Shown: positions 39,551 through 50,267 of the stretch, in pieces
Position numbering within the stretch: the stretch's first letter is position 1
Layout: every line of letters begins with the position of its first letter
Source of the DNA: Prochlorococcus sp. AG-424-E18
GTDB taxonomy: Bacteria > Cyanobacteriota > Cyanobacteriia > PCC-6307 > Cyanobiaceae
Direction of reading: 5' to 3'
Length of the DNA stretch: 64,000 bases
Assembly (NCBI GenBank): GCA_003210155.1
Contig: QCNC01000004.1
Coordinates: 1 to 64,000, forward strand
Program-made: the position numbers and the translations under genes
Notes under the pieces: model-generated
What the model was told of the DNA's origin: nothing
The model's input: the letters and a program-made list of their open reading frames with translations, nothing else
The model's database searches: none

Positions 39551-39776
39551 TTTCAGAATCCATCAGGGCATCAAGAGTTACAGCTGTTCTTACAATAGCT
39601 TGATATCTTTTGATTATTTTACGATTTTTTTCTATAACTCGAGATAAATTCAAAGAGTCTTTTTCAGAATAGCTAGATGTTAAATCGTTAGTATCTTCTT
39701 CAATAAACTCAAATTCACTATCTTTATTAATTAGAGTTAATAATAAATCATGTAATCTCTTTCTCCTTTCAGACAA
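39525..39776 (-). CDS. Conserved hypothetical protein (83 aa)
   Basis: Compact same-strand ORF, 26-nt overlap with the downstream CDS. Confidence 0.55.
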   Translation of the reverse strand: MSERRKRLHDLLLTLINKDSEFEFIEEDTNDLTSSYSEKDSLNLSRVIEKNRKIIKRYQAIVRTAVTLDALMDSENEENYKIK

Positions 39777-39856
39777 TTAACTTATTATGATAACTCGAAT
39801 AATAATAAGATAATTTAATAAAACATTCAAACAATTAAGTTCAATTTAATTAAATA

Positions 39857-41134
39857 TTGATGACTGAAGTTAATAGAAAAATTCATGTAATTGGGATTAA
39901 TTCTTATAAATTTGAGGATCTATCTTTTAAATTACAAAATCTATTTTTAGAAACAGAAAATATTGCAGTTCCAAATTCATATTTTGAAGAAATTAAATCA
40001 TGGAGCGAAAATGATTTAGAAAAAAAGAAATCATTTTTCTCGAGCAACAGTAATAGCGAACTTGTTAACTGGCTTAGATCTCAAAAAACTGATGTTATTT
40101 TAATTTCGAGAGGAGATCCACTTTGGTTTGGAATTGGAAGAATATTACTAGAAAATTTCTCAAAAGATGAATTAAGTTTCTACCCGTCAAATACTTGCAT
40201 TCAACTAGCATTTAGTAAGTTAAAGATCCCATGGCAAAATACTTTGAATGTGAGTATTCACGGCAGAGATTGGACTAAGTTAGTTGAGGCTTTAAAAGCA
40301 AGGCCATCAAATTTAGCTATTATTACAGATTCAAATAACAAAAGTTTAGAAATAATTAAAAAAAGCTTATCAGAATTAAATCTGATTGAATTTTATGATT
40401 TTTGGCTCTTTGAAGAAATAGGATTCGATAAAGAAAAAATAAGAAAGTTAAATCTTAAAGAGTCATTACCCTCTGATATATCGAGTTTAAATATTGTTGT
40501 TCTAACAAAAACAAATAAAAATCTCTCAAATAATAATATCCCTCTTTTCGGAATCAGTGACCATATTTTCAAGACTTTTGATGATAGACCAAATTTATTA
40601 ACAAAAAGGGAGGTTCGCGTTCAAATCTTAGCTGATCTAGAGCTTCCTAAAAATGGTGTCATCTGGGATATAGGTGCAGGTTGTGGGTCAATTGGTTTAG
40701 AGGCATTAAAACTTAGACCTAACTTAGATTTATTTTGTATTGATAAAAGAATTGGCTCAAAGGCATTAATATTAGAAAACTCAAAAAGGTTAGGCGTTAA
40801 ACCAAAATTTATTTTTGAGGAAGACATAGTTAATACCTTAAATACGAGAAATTTAATTTCTTTTGAAAAACCCAATAGATTAGTAATTGGAGGATGTGAT
40901 AAAAAGACTAAACTTCAAATTATTAATACTATTGCTAAAAGCATGAATATTGGAGATATCATTGTTATCCCAATAATTGACATTCAAACTATTAAGGATT
41001 TAAAGGAGGAATTAGAAGATAAAAATTTCAAAACAAATTTAAATTTAATTCAGACCTATAAAAACTTAAGTATTGCTGAGGGAATGAGATTAGAACCAAA
41101 TAATCCTGTTTTTCTTTTAAAAGGGAAAAAATAA
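39857..41134 (+). CDS. cobL: Precorrin-6Y C5,15-methyltransferase (CbiE/CbiT fusion)
   Basis: ISRGDPLWFGIGR (CbiE); TKREVRVQILADLELPKNGVIWDIGAGCGSIGLEAL (CbiT). Confidence 0.92.
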   Translation: MMTEVNRKIHVIGINSYKFEDLSFKLQNLFLETENIAVPNSYFEEIKSWSENDLEKKKSFFSSNSNSELVNWLRSQKTDVILISRGDPLWFGIGRILLENFSKDELSFYPSNTCIQLAFSKLKIPWQNTLNVSIHGRDWTKLVEALKARPSNLAIITDSNNKSLEIIKKSLSELNLIEFYDFWLFEEIGFDKEKIRKLNLKESLPSDISSLNIVVLTKTNKNLSNNNIPLFGISDHIFKTFDDRPNLLTKREVRVQILADLELPKNGVIWDIGAGCGSIGLEALKLRPNLDLFCIDKRIGSKALILENSKRLGVKPKFIFEEDIVNTLNTRNLISFEKPNRLVIGGCDKKTKLQIINTIAKSMNIGDIIVIPIIDIQTIKDLKEELEDKNFKTNLNLIQTYKNLSIAEGMRLEPNNPVFLLKGKK

Positions 41135-41148
41135 ATTTAAATAAATTG

Positions 41149-42057
41149 TTATTTGTTAGGTTTAGCCACATGGGGCAAACCCCAGCCCAGTTTATTTCTT
41201 AAAACTTGAAAAAATTCATGATCTTCAAGTCTAATAAACTTAACTGAGTGTTTACTTTTTCTTATTAGAACTCTATCTTCAGGCCAAACATAACAACCAG
41301 CATTTCCGTCAACAACCATTACCAACCTTTCAGGCGTCGCGGGGAAAACAGTTACTGGCTCAGAATCATTAAAAACCAATGCCCTAGATGCCAATGAATG
41401 TGGAGCAATTGGAGTTAATTGCACGACCGGGCAATCAGGTGTGATAACTGGCCCTCCAGCACTCAATGAATATGCAGTAGAACCAGTTGGAGTAGATAAA
41501 ATTACTCCATCAGCTGAAATATCCACAGGAGCATGTCGCCCTATAGAAATCTCAAAATGACACATACTTGTCAGAGGTTCTCTATGAAGAGCCATCTCAT
41601 TAAGACATAGAGACTCCCATCTTCTTTGATCATTCCTCATAACACTAATAATAAAGCAAGTTCTTTCTTCAATATCCCAATTTCCAGCAATGATTTTATC
41701 AATTGCTTCATCAAGATTTGATAAATAGGCTTCTGCAAGAAAACCTAAATGACCAGTATTTATTGTAAGGATTGGAATTTTAGCAGGTGCTGTTTGCCTT
41801 GATGCAGAAAGCACGGTTCCATCTCCGCCAAGAACAATTGCAAATTCCATTGACGAGTCAAACCCCTCGGGAACACAATTCTTATATCCCAAAGGACGAA
41901 CATGTTGATCAGGATTGGCGAATCCAACCATTCCACCAGAGCTACTAACCCTTACAACTTGAAAATTAGATTTTTCCAATTTTTTTTGAACAGAACTCGC
42001 AGTTTGAACAGCCAGTTCTTTCCCGTCATTAACTATTAGCCCTGCTTTACGTTCCAA
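41149..42057 (-). CDS. nadK: NAD kinase
   Basis: [46 protein letters not shown]. Confidence 0.96.
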   Translation of the reverse strand: MERKAGLIVNDGKELAVQTASSVQKKLEKSNFQVVRVSSSGGMVGFANPDQHVRPLGYKNCVPEGFDSSMEFAIVLGGDGTVLSASRQTAPAKIPILTINTGHLGFLAEAYLSNLDEAIDKIIAGNWDIEERTCFIISVMRNDQRRWESLCLNEMALHREPLTSMCHFEISIGRHAPVDISADGVILSTPTGSTAYSLSAGGPVITPDCPVVQLTPIAPHSLASRALVFNDSEPVTVFPATPERLVMVVDGNAGCYVWPEDRVLIRKSKHSVKFIRLEDHEFFQVLRNKLGWGLPHVAKPNK

Positions 42058-42124
42058 TCAAAAAACTAAAACTAAAACCATTTTAAACCAATTTGATTGA
42101 CAATCATAATTTAAAATTTCAATT

Positions 42125-43135
42125 TTATAAGAACTGTTCTAAGAATCTAAGATCATTAGTATAAAATTTTCTGATGTCGTCAATCTGATGTCTTACCATA
42201 CAAAATCTTTCAACTCCTAATCCCGCTGCAAATCCGGTCCATTTCTCAGAATCTATTCCTAATTTTTCTAGGACCTTTGGATCTACCATTCCGCATCCCA
42301 TTACTTCTAACCATTTACCTTTCCATTGAACATCTACTTCTGCCGAAGGTTCTGTAAATGGAAAATAACTAGCTCTAAATCTTACAGGAATATCTCCAAA
42401 AAAGGCTTTTAAAAAGGTAAGAACTGTTCCTCTTAAATGACTAAAATTTATATCTTGATCGATACATAAAACCTCAACCTGATTAAATACAGGGGAATGA
42501 GTAGCATCTACAGCATCTCTCCTATAAACTCTCCCAGGAGCAATAATTCTTACTGGAGGTGGATTTTTCTCTAAGTACCTTATCTGAACAGGAGAAGTAT
42601 GAGTCCTTAAAAGTCGATTTTCATCTAAGTAAAAAGTATCCTGCATATCTCTTGCAGGATGATTTTTGGGAATATTGAGAGACTCAAAATTATAAAAATC
42701 AGTTTCTATTTCAGGACCACTTTCAACTGAGTATCCTAAACCACAAAAAATATCTATTATTTCATCTTGAGTTGAAATTAAAGGATGCTTATTTCCAGGA
42801 GGTGTTCCAATTGAAGGGATAGTTACGTCAATTTTTTCTGTTTTAATCTTTTTGTCTAAGGCTTCATTATTTAATTGAATTTTTCTTTCATTTATTAATT
42901 CTTGCAAATTTATCTTTATTAAATTTGCCTTCTGGCCAACTATTGGTCTATCAGTGGCAGATAATTGACCCATTGTTTTCAAGATAATTGACAAGTCACC
43001 TTTTTTTCCTAGTAAGGAAACTCTTAATTGATCAAGCTCTTCATGAGTATTAGCATTATCTATATTAATTTTTGCTGTTTGAGAAAGATTATTTAATTTT
43101 TCCTCGATTTGACTTAATGATTCAATCTGACTCAC
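42125..43135 (-). CDS. pheS: Phenylalanyl-tRNA synthetase alpha subunit
   Basis: [67 protein letters not shown]. Confidence 0.97.
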   Translation of the reverse strand: MSQIESLSQIEEKLNNLSQTAKINIDNANTHEELDQLRVSLLGKKGDLSIILKTMGQLSATDRPIVGQKANLIKINLQELINERKIQLNNEALDKKIKTEKIDVTIPSIGTPPGNKHPLISTQDEIIDIFCGLGYSVESGPEIETDFYNFESLNIPKNHPARDMQDTFYLDENRLLRTHTSPVQIRYLEKNPPPVRIIAPGRVYRRDAVDATHSPVFNQVEVLCIDQDINFSHLRGTVLTFLKAFFGDIPVRFRASYFPFTEPSAEVDVQWKGKWLEVMGCGMVDPKVLEKLGIDSEKWTGFAAGLGVERFCMVRHQIDDIRKFYTNDLRFLEQFL

Positions 43136-43203
43136 TGATATAGTAAAAATAAGTATTGATTTATTTTACTTAAATATCGTCCATAAATAAAATTTATTGA
43201 TTA

Positions 43204-44022
43204 ATGAAACCGTTAAATATATTAATTAGCAATGATGATGGTGTTTTTGCAGCGGGAATAAGAGCTCTAGCAAAATCAGCTCAAAAAAGAGGACATAATG
43301 TAAAAGTAGTATGTCCTGACCAAGAAAGATCAGCTACTGGTCACGGACTTACTCTACAATCTCCATTAAGAGTGGAAAGAGCGGACGAATTATTTGAGAA
43401 AGGAATTGAAGCTTGGGGATGTTCTGGTACGCCTGCTGATTGCGTAAAATTAGCAATGTCTGAACTCTTGGATAAGAAACCTGATCTAGTTCTATCTGGA
43501 ATAAATCACGGTCCAAATTTAGGAACAGATATTTTTTGTTCAGGAACAGTCGCTGCAGCCATGGAAGGCACTTTAGAAAATGTTCCCTCCATGGCAATAA
43601 GCGTAGCTAGTTTTAAATGGAAAAATTTTGAATTTGCTGGAGAAATTGCTATGAATATTGCCGAACAAGCCATTAAGGATAGTTGGCCAGCTTCACTTTT
43701 ATTAAATTTAAATATACCCCCTTGCGAAAAAAGCAAAATAAGAGAATTATCCTGGACAAGATTATCGGTAAGAAAATATAAAAATCAATTTTCCAAAAGA
43801 GAAGACCCTAGGGGTGATGATTATTATTGGTTAGCAGGTGAGGTAGTCTTAGATCTTAAATCAAAAGGTTATGGCCCTAAGAATTGGCCTAGTGATGTGT
43901 CTCAAATACAAGATAATAAAATATCGCTTACACCTGTAGAACCAGATTTATTTTGGAGAGGTAATTTAGAAGTATTACCTAAAATTAATAATTCATTTAT
44001 AAATCCTTCTCAAAAGCCATAA
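43204..44022 (+). CDS. surE: 5'-nucleotidase SurE
   Basis: [61 protein letters not shown]. Confidence 0.96.
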   Translation: MKPLNILISNDDGVFAAGIRALAKSAQKRGHNVKVVCPDQERSATGHGLTLQSPLRVERADELFEKGIEAWGCSGTPADCVKLAMSELLDKKPDLVLSGINHGPNLGTDIFCSGTVAAAMEGTLENVPSMAISVASFKWKNFEFAGEIAMNIAEQAIKDSWPASLLLNLNIPPCEKSKIRELSWTRLSVRKYKNQFSKREDPRGDDYYWLAGEVVLDLKSKGYGPKNWPSDVSQIQDNKISLTPVEPDLFWRGNLEVLPKINNSFINPSQKP

Positions 44023-44526
44023 AGAAAAACAAACTCCAAAAAAATGGGCAGCAATAACTTGAGTGTTACTGAGCACCGATAAGATTTCAAGTCCAGTAAT
44101 TGGAATATCAGATGTCGCTGTTATCAATTGTCCAGTCGTCTGAGAGGATGCCTGTATAAATAATGCGCCCATAAGAGCTTGGTATCCAATTAATCCAAAC
44201 AAAATACCTAATAAATCAACTATTAGACCTCTTTTTATTAATTTACTGGTTTGACCTCTTGAGGGTCTTGCGTTGCTAGCAATTGCTCTTCCTGTTCTAA
44301 CTATTAACCAACCTTGCCAAAGACTAAAAAGTAGTAAAATCAAAGAAATTGTTGTAAGTGAAAGACCAGGAGCTAAGCTTAGTTGCCCTTCGCTATTATT
44401 TACAACATTTGAAAAAAGCAAAACAGCTGCAACAACAACTCCTAAAATAGATTGAATCCAAAAGCGTATCCATCCAATGCGCCGCATTCCAAATGAAAGG
44501 GACTGAAAATCAATTTTGTCAGACAT
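43993..44526 (-). CDS. DUF3611-family membrane protein
   Basis: [55 protein letters not shown]; 3' end overlaps surE. Confidence 0.78.
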   Translation of the reverse strand: MSDKIDFQSLSFGMRRIGWIRFWIQSILGVVVAAVLLFSNVVNNSEGQLSLAPGLSLTTISLILLLFSLWQGWLIVRTGRAIASNARPSRGQTSKLIKRGLIVDLLGILFGLIGYQALMGALFIQASSQTTGQLITATSDIPITGLEILSVLSNTQVIAAHFFGVCFSLWLLRRIYK

Positions 44527-44594
44527 TCATTTGATTGAATAAACTATAATCTATTTAAATTTGCCATTAAAATTATAAAATTGCACGTAATCTT

Positions 44595-45518
44595 TTGATC
44601 TCTTTAATATCGCCATCTGAAGTAAAGAATCCCACTTCAATAGCTATTGGAAGTTTTGATGGCCTACATGCTGGCCATAGAAAATTAATACAAAGCGTTG
44701 TAGAAGAAAATCAATATACCCCAACAATTGCTAGCTTCTGGCCTCATCCCAGAGAAGTTCTATATAAAGAGACGCGTCTTAGACTTGATCTACCTTATGA
44801 AAAACTACCTATTCTTGAAAATCTCGGAATTGAACAATTAATTCTTATTCCTTTTGATAAGGAACTATCTAAATTAAGTGCAGAAAGATTTGTAAGAGAT
44901 ATTTTGATAAATCAATTACAAGCAAAAAACATTTCAGTAGGTGCTAATTTTAAATTTGGTTTTAGAAGAAGTGGAGACATAAATACTATAAAAAATACGA
45001 TTAAAGATACGGATATAAAATTAAAAATTACTCCAATTTTAGAAGACTCAGAAGGTAGAATCAGCAGCAGCAGAATAAGAGATTTATTAGAGAAAAGTGA
45101 TCTGAATAATGCTTACAAAATTCTTAATAGGCCTTATAGTTTTAATGGAAAAGTTGTTAAAGGTAAAGGGATTGGGAAGAGTATAGGATGGCCCACAGCA
45201 AATCTTGAAATAGATGGCAGAAAATTTTTACCTGGAGAAGGAGTCTACGCAGCTTGGACCACAATAGAAAATTCCAAAGAAAAAATTGAATCTGTTATGA
45301 ATCTTGGCTCTCAACCAACAATAAATCCACAATTACCATCTGCAGTTGAAGTTCATTTAATAAATAAAGATATCGATCTATATGGTTTAAATCTATCTGT
45401 AGAACCAGTAGAAAAGATTAGATCTCAAATCCAGTTCAAGAGTATAGATCAACTTTCTAATCAAATAAAAATAGATAGAGACTATGCTCAAAGTATTTTT
45501 AAAAACTACAAAAAATAA
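44595..45518 (+). CDS. ribF: Bifunctional riboflavin kinase/FAD synthetase
   Basis: TTG start; AIGSFDGLHAGHRKLI, SSSRIRDLLEK, GKGIGKSIGWPTANLEI. Confidence 0.93.
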   Translation: MISLISPSEVKNPTSIAIGSFDGLHAGHRKLIQSVVEENQYTPTIASFWPHPREVLYKETRLRLDLPYEKLPILENLGIEQLILIPFDKELSKLSAERFVRDILINQLQAKNISVGANFKFGFRRSGDINTIKNTIKDTDIKLKITPILEDSEGRISSSRIRDLLEKSDLNNAYKILNRPYSFNGKVVKGKGIGKSIGWPTANLEIDGRKFLPGEGVYAAWTTIENSKEKIESVMNLGSQPTINPQLPSAVEVHLINKDIDLYGLNLSVEPVEKIRSQIQFKSIDQLSNQIKIDRDYAQSIFKNYKK

Positions 45519-45525
45519 ATTTCAA

Positions 45526-46581
45526 ATGCTAAATTCCAATAATATAAACGCTGAAGATTCAAGAATTTATCAAATTATTGACGCTAATCTAGATAGAGCA
45601 AGAGAGGGACTTAGAGTTTTGGAGGATTGGGCTAGATTTGGCCTTGGCGAAGATAAATATGTGGAAAAGATTAAAAATTTTAGACAAATTTTAGGAAAAA
45701 ATCACTTAGAAGTTTATAAACAATCTAGGAATCATACTGAGGACAAATGCAAAGGATTGGCTCATCAAGAACAAATTAACAGAAAAACCTCTGAGCAAAC
45801 TATAAGTTCCAATTCGGGCAGAGTTCAAGAAGCATTAAGAGTTATAGAAGAATTCTCAAGACTTCATAATCATGAGCTTTCAAAAATCGCTTCGGAAATT
45901 AGGTATGAAATTTATACTATAGAAATCGATTTATTAAATTTAAACAAGTATGAGAGGTCGAAAGAAAAATTAAAAGACAATGACTTATATGTCTTAACAG
46001 ATCAAAAAAACAATTTATTGGAAATAATAGAAGAGATTTTAATTGCGGGGGTAAGAATCATCCAATATAGATTTAAAAATGGAGCTGATAAAGATCATCT
46101 TCAAGAAGCAATTCAGATTAAAGATTTATGTAAAAGATATAATTCGTTGTTCATCATTAACGACAGACTTGATATAGCTTTAGCATCTAATGCGGATGGA
46201 ATTCATCTTGGACAAGATGATTTAGATATAAAAACAGCAAGAAAATTATTAGGATATTCAAAAATTATTGGTATTAGCGCAAATAATGAAATTGATATTT
46301 CTAATGCTCTCAAAGATGGTTGTGATTACATAGGAATAGGACCAGTATTTGAAACTGCCACAAAAAAGAACAAAAAACCTATAGGTATTGAGAAGATCAA
46401 AAAATTAACAAAAGATTTAAATATTCCTTGGTTTGCTATCGGAGGAATTAAGTCAAATAATATTTCACATTTAAAAAGAAATGGGTTTAAAAAAGTTGCC
46501 TTAGTTTCGCAATTAATGAATTCTGAAGATCCTAAAGAAGAAGCTATTATGATCCTAAAAGAATTGTCTCATGAAAATTAA
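45526..46581 (+). CDS. thiE: Thiamine-phosphate synthase with N-terminal ThiD2-like domain
   Basis: ORF open from 45484; Met at 45526 follows the ribF stop. IDANLDRAREGLRVLEDWARF (ThiD2-like), INDRLDIALASNADGIHLGQDDL, GCDYIGIGPVFETATK (ThiE). Confidence 0.92.
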   Translation: MLNSNNINAEDSRIYQIIDANLDRAREGLRVLEDWARFGLGEDKYVEKIKNFRQILGKNHLEVYKQSRNHTEDKCKGLAHQEQINRKTSEQTISSNSGRVQEALRVIEEFSRLHNHELSKIASEIRYEIYTIEIDLLNLNKYERSKEKLKDNDLYVLTDQKNNLLEIIEEILIAGVRIIQYRFKNGADKDHLQEAIQIKDLCKRYNSLFIINDRLDIALASNADGIHLGQDDLDIKTARKLLGYSKIIGISANNEIDISNALKDGCDYIGIGPVFETATKKNKKPIGIEKIKKLTKDLNIPWFAIGGIKSNNISHLKRNGFKKVALVSQLMNSEDPKEEAIMILKELSHEN

Positions 46582-46780
46582 AGTAAACGGAGAAGAAAGA
46601 AAAATAGAACTTGATCAAGAGAATGCTCTACTTTCAAAAGCTCTAAATTTAATGGGATATAAACCCAACACAATTGTCGTCGAGTTAAATGATTTAATTA
46701 TTAATTCAATAAAATGGGAAAAAGTGAAGCTTAAAGATGGGGATAATTTAGAAATCGTTTCAATAGTTGGTGGTGGTTAA
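46571..46780 (+). CDS. thiS: Sulfur carrier protein ThiS
   Basis: 69 aa ending in the diglycine-type tail VSIVGGG; overlaps thiE. Confidence 0.92.
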   Translation: MKIKVNGEERKIELDQENALLSKALNLMGYKPNTIVVELNDLIINSIKWEKVKLKDGDNLEIVSIVGGG

Positions 46781-46891
46781 AAGATAAAATTTTTGCAAAT
46801 TAAAAATCTTCATAATTTTTTAAGTTTAAGCTTGAAACAATAACCAAATTTTCCCTGTTTTCGTTATATATTTTTATTATTAAAAAGAAAA

Positions 46892-47059
46892 ATGAAAAAA
46901 AAAATTGATAGTAATCCAAGGGCCCTAAAATGGGAGCAAAATGGAGAACTGGCACATAAAGATCTCTCAGAATTAATTGAAAGATTAAAAAATGTAGAAA
47001 GTGAAAATATTTCATCTGAGTTGTCTAGATTAGGCACAAAATCAGACATAAAAGATTAA
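46892..47059 (+). CDS. Small conserved-looking protein (55 aa)
   Basis: Below the ORF-track cutoff: MKKKIDSNPRALKWEQNGELAHKDLSELIERLKNVESENISSELSRLGTKSDIKD. Confidence 0.5.
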   Translation: MKKKIDSNPRALKWEQNGELAHKDLSELIERLKNVESENISSELSRLGTKSDIKD

Positions 47060-47126
47060 ATTTGTTACTTAGATCTTGTCTTTATCAAAATTTGTACCAA
47101 ATTAAAGTTACTGAATAAAAAAATAA

Positions 47127-47258
47127 ATGCCGAAAAGGTTTCCAGAGTGGGTAAACACAGAAGTCGTGATAAAAGCAATCAAAATGAGAGAAGAAGGAAT
47201 GCTTTCAAAACAACTTAATTTATGGATAGAAAACCTATTAGAAATAGAAAAAAAGTAA
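47127..47258 (+). CDS. Small protein (43 aa)
   Basis: Below the ORF-track cutoff: MPKRFPEWVNTEVVIKAIKMREEGMLSKQLNLWIENLLEIEKK. Confidence 0.45.
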   Translation: MPKRFPEWVNTEVVIKAIKMREEGMLSKQLNLWIENLLEIEKK

Positions 47259-47262
47259 TTAT

Positions 47263-47919
47263 TTAGGAAACACTTTTAATAATTCTTAGAGCTGCCATTG
47301 CTGCTCCGTAACCATTATCTATATTCATAACTGCAATACCTGGAGAACAGCTAGACAACATACTATTTAAAGCGGTTTCTCCATCCTTGCTAACGCCGTA
47401 GCCCACTGAGACAGGTACTGCAATTATAGGTTGTGCCAACAATCCACCCACAACCGTTGCCAAAGCTCCTTCCATTCCAGCACAAACTATCAGTACATCA
47501 TATTTATTAATTTCTTCTAACTGACTCATCAATCGATGAAGTCCAGCTACTCCAACATCTATAAAAGATTGACAACTCACACCATAAATTTCAAGAGCTA
47601 ATTGTGCTTCAAGTGTTACGGCCAAATCGCTTGAGCCGCCTGAAATTATGGCAACTTTTTTGTTCGTATTTACTTTATTCAGATTTTTCCCAATTGTTAG
47701 GCAATTTGCTTCTTCATAGAATCGTGCATCATCGTACAAACCTTTAAGATAATTAGCCTTTTCACTATTAATCCTAGTAATGAAAACAACCTCATTTTTA
47801 CTTAATACATTTTTAGATAATCTCTCTAATTGGTCGATACTCTTATCTTGACCCCAAATAGCCTCAATGAGTCCAAGCCTATCTCTTCTTTGAAAATCAA
47901 ACTTGATATCAAAATTCAT
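47263..47919 (-). CDS. larB: LarB-like (PurE/AIR carboxylase-related) protein
   Basis: RLGLIEAIWGQDKS, VAIISGGSSDLAVTLEA, VCAGMEGALATVVGGLLAQPIIAVPVSVGYG. Confidence 0.88.
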   Translation of the reverse strand: MNFDIKFDFQRRDRLGLIEAIWGQDKSIDQLERLSKNVLSKNEVVFITRINSEKANYLKGLYDDARFYEEANCLTIGKNLNKVNTNKKVAIISGGSSDLAVTLEAQLALEIYGVSCQSFIDVGVAGLHRLMSQLEEINKYDVLIVCAGMEGALATVVGGLLAQPIIAVPVSVGYGVSKDGETALNSMLSSCSPGIAVMNIDNGYGAAMAALRIIKSVS

Positions 47920-48362
47920 CTTTGCTTATCTAATTCTCCCTCATAAATCAATTCAAAAGGATTTTTGCCTACATTTAGAGCAGCTTTAACATTATCTTCA
48001 AATTTTTGTTGAACTATATTTACTTCTGACACTGGTATGCTTTTCCATAATTTCTTACTTTTCCAATTTACTAATATTAAAGCTTCTTCTTTTTCTTTAT
48101 CCCAAAATAATTGTCTTCCCAAAAAACCATCTTGAGAAGATAACCATGGCTCCCATATTTTTTTTTCAGCATTTAACCAAGCAGCTTTTGCATCGGCAGG
48201 TACTTTAAGTCTTAATTCCTCTATGACCATTTCACTTTGATAATTATTCATTGTAAGAGCTTTTAAATTGGGAATATCCGATTGGAAAATTAAAAATACT
48301 AAGCAAATTAATAATAAACAAAAACTTTGAAATTTTTTTTTCAAATTTAAATTAAATCTCAT
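47916..48362 (-). CDS. TIGR03792-like conserved protein
   Basis: [44 protein letters not shown]. Confidence 0.72.
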   Translation of the reverse strand: MRFNLNLKKKFQSFCLLLICLVFLIFQSDIPNLKALTMNNYQSEMVIEELRLKVPADAKAAWLNAEKKIWEPWLSSQDGFLGRQLFWDKEKEEALILVNWKSKKLWKSIPVSEVNIVQQKFEDNVKAALNVGKNPFELIYEGELDKQR

Positions 48363-48859
48363 TTTTTCTCAAGTAGAACTACTGAATGGCAACTTATACC
48401 CTCTTCTCTCCCTTCTGGACCTAATTTTTCATTCGTGGTTGCTTTAATCCCAATTAAATCTTCATCAATATTTAAGACTCCAGAAATGTTTTTTTTCATT
48501 AATTTAATATGTGGCATTATTTTTGGTCTTTCAGCAACCAGAACACTATCAATATTATTTATTTCCCAACCATCTTTTCTTATCAAGTAAATAACTTTTG
48601 ATAACAAAAACAAGCTATCAGCATTTTTCCATTTTTTATCAGAAGGTGGAAAATACTTTCCTATATCACCAAGCGAAAGTGCTCCCAATAATGCATCCAT
48701 GATTGCGTGACTTAAAACATCAGCATCACTATGACCATCCAATCCTAAAGTATTGGGATGATGCAATTTGACACCTCCAATAATTAAATCTCTACCCTCT
48801 ACTAGTCTATGAATATCGTATCCATTACCGATTCGAAATCTTGGAGAGGAATTGTTCAT
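48359..48859 (-). CDS. ispF: 2-C-methyl-D-erythritol 2,4-cyclodiphosphate synthase
   Basis: [52 protein letters not shown]. Confidence 0.97.
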   Translation of the reverse strand: MNNSSPRFRIGNGYDIHRLVEGRDLIIGGVKLHHPNTLGLDGHSDADVLSHAIMDALLGALSLGDIGKYFPPSDKKWKNADSLFLLSKVIYLIRKDGWEINNIDSVLVAERPKIMPHIKLMKKNISGVLNIDEDLIGIKATTNEKLGPEGREEGISCHSVVLLEKK

Positions 48860-49008
48860 ACCAATTGATTTGGAGTATCGTAAAACAATTTGTAACTCAT
48901 GTTTAATTTTAACCTTAGCATGGGAAATCTATCATTTTTAACAATTTATGTAAGCGGCTTATTCTTGGATTAATAGAAATCATAAAACTTTTAGTACAGT
49001 TTTTACAA

Positions 49009-49440
49009 TTAAATTTCTACTATTTCAATAATGTTATTTTCAGGGTCTCTAAGGTATTTCACAAACTTAACAGAGCTGTTTTTTATCTTTTTATATTTTT
49101 TATCTTCACAAGAACCACCATTTTTTATTACTAAATTCTTAACTTCTTCAAAATTATCAACTGTAAAAGATATATGGTTTATTCCTGAAAAAGCAGGTAT
49201 AGGATTATTATTAATTTGCACTTCTGGTTTGATATATTTGATTATTTCTATACAAATTTGATTTGCAAATAACTTACATGTTTCAATTTTTGCATTGTTA
49301 ATTCCAATAATAGAGTCAAGCTCTTCACCTTGCTCAATTTTTTGTTCAATTTCATGAGGATTAATTAATGCTTTATAAAAATTTTTTAGGACTGATAAAT
49401 CTCCTCTAACCACTATTCCAATATGTCTGAATTTAATCAT
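49009..49440 (-). CDS. VOC (glyoxalase/bleomycin resistance)-family protein
   Basis: FRHIGIVVRGDLSVLKNFYKAL, GINHISFTVDNFEEV, YLRDPENNIIEIVE. Confidence 0.8.
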   Translation of the reverse strand: MIKFRHIGIVVRGDLSVLKNFYKALINPHEIEQKIEQGEELDSIIGINNAKIETCKLFANQICIEIIKYIKPEVQINNNPIPAFSGINHISFTVDNFEEVKNLVIKNGGSCEDKKYKKIKNSSVKFVKYLRDPENNIIEIVEI

Positions 49441-49541
49441 TAAATTTATTAAATTTGATTATTAAATATTACATTATGATGAAAATTAGTGATGACAATC
49501 GAAATTAACTTTAGAAATTATTATTCCTATATTTCCAGAAA

Positions 49542-50267
49542 TCACTCTTCATTAATATTTTCTTCCCAATTTTGATTATTAGATAATTCATCTTTTATGA
49601 GATCCTGCCTTCTCTCGTATGTTCTTTTAATTTGCTGTTCTTCCCTCCACAATTTAATTTCTCTATGATTACCATTCATCAGAACATCAGGCACTTCCAT
49701 ACCCCTAAACATCTGAGGCCTAGTATATTGTGGATATTCTAATAAATAAGAATTATGACTCTCATTGATCAATGAATCTGGATCCCCAAGAGTTCCTGGT
49801 AGTAGTCTAGTCAAACCGTTAATTATTGATATTGCAGGTATTTCACCTCCAGAAAGTACATAATCGCCTATAGATATCTCCTCATCAGCTAAATATCTAA
49901 TCCTTTCATCAAAACCTTCATATTGACCACAAATAATTATTATTTGATCCAAAGATGACCATCTTACGAGATCCTTTTGCTTTAATACTTTACCCTGTGG
50001 GGTCATCAACAAGGTTTTACTTTTTGGTGATTTAGTTATTGATTCATACGCTTTATAAATAGGTTCAGGTTTTAATACCATACCTGCTCCTCCTCCATAA
50101 GGCTTATCATCTACTTGTCTGTAAGAACCTTCTCCATATTCTCTTAAATCATGTAAATTTAAATCGATCAAATTCTTATCTACAGCTCTTGTTATGACTC
50201 CTAAATTATTTATTAATTCAAAAGCTTGAGGGAATAAAGTAATTACATCAAAATTAAAACCACTCAT
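49542..50267 (-). CDS. trmD: tRNA (guanine-N1)-methyltransferase
   Basis: [49 protein letters not shown]. Confidence 0.97.
   Translation of the reverse strand: MSGFNFDVITLFPQAFELINNLGVITRAVDKNLIDLNLHDLREYGEGSYRQVDDKPYGGGAGMVLKPEPIYKAYESITKSPKSKTLLMTPQGKVLKQKDLVRWSSLDQIIIICGQYEGFDERIRYLADEEISIGDYVLSGGEIPAISIINGLTRLLPGTLGDPDSLINESHNSYLLEYPQYTRPQMFRGMEVPDVLMNGNHREIKLWREEQQIKRTYERRQDLIKDELSNNQNWEENINEE

Noticed and set aside
46800-47049. Minus-strand ORFs 46800..47015 and 46864..47049
   Set aside because: Phe/Leu-rich translations antisense to the more protein-like 55-aa plus-strand ORF.
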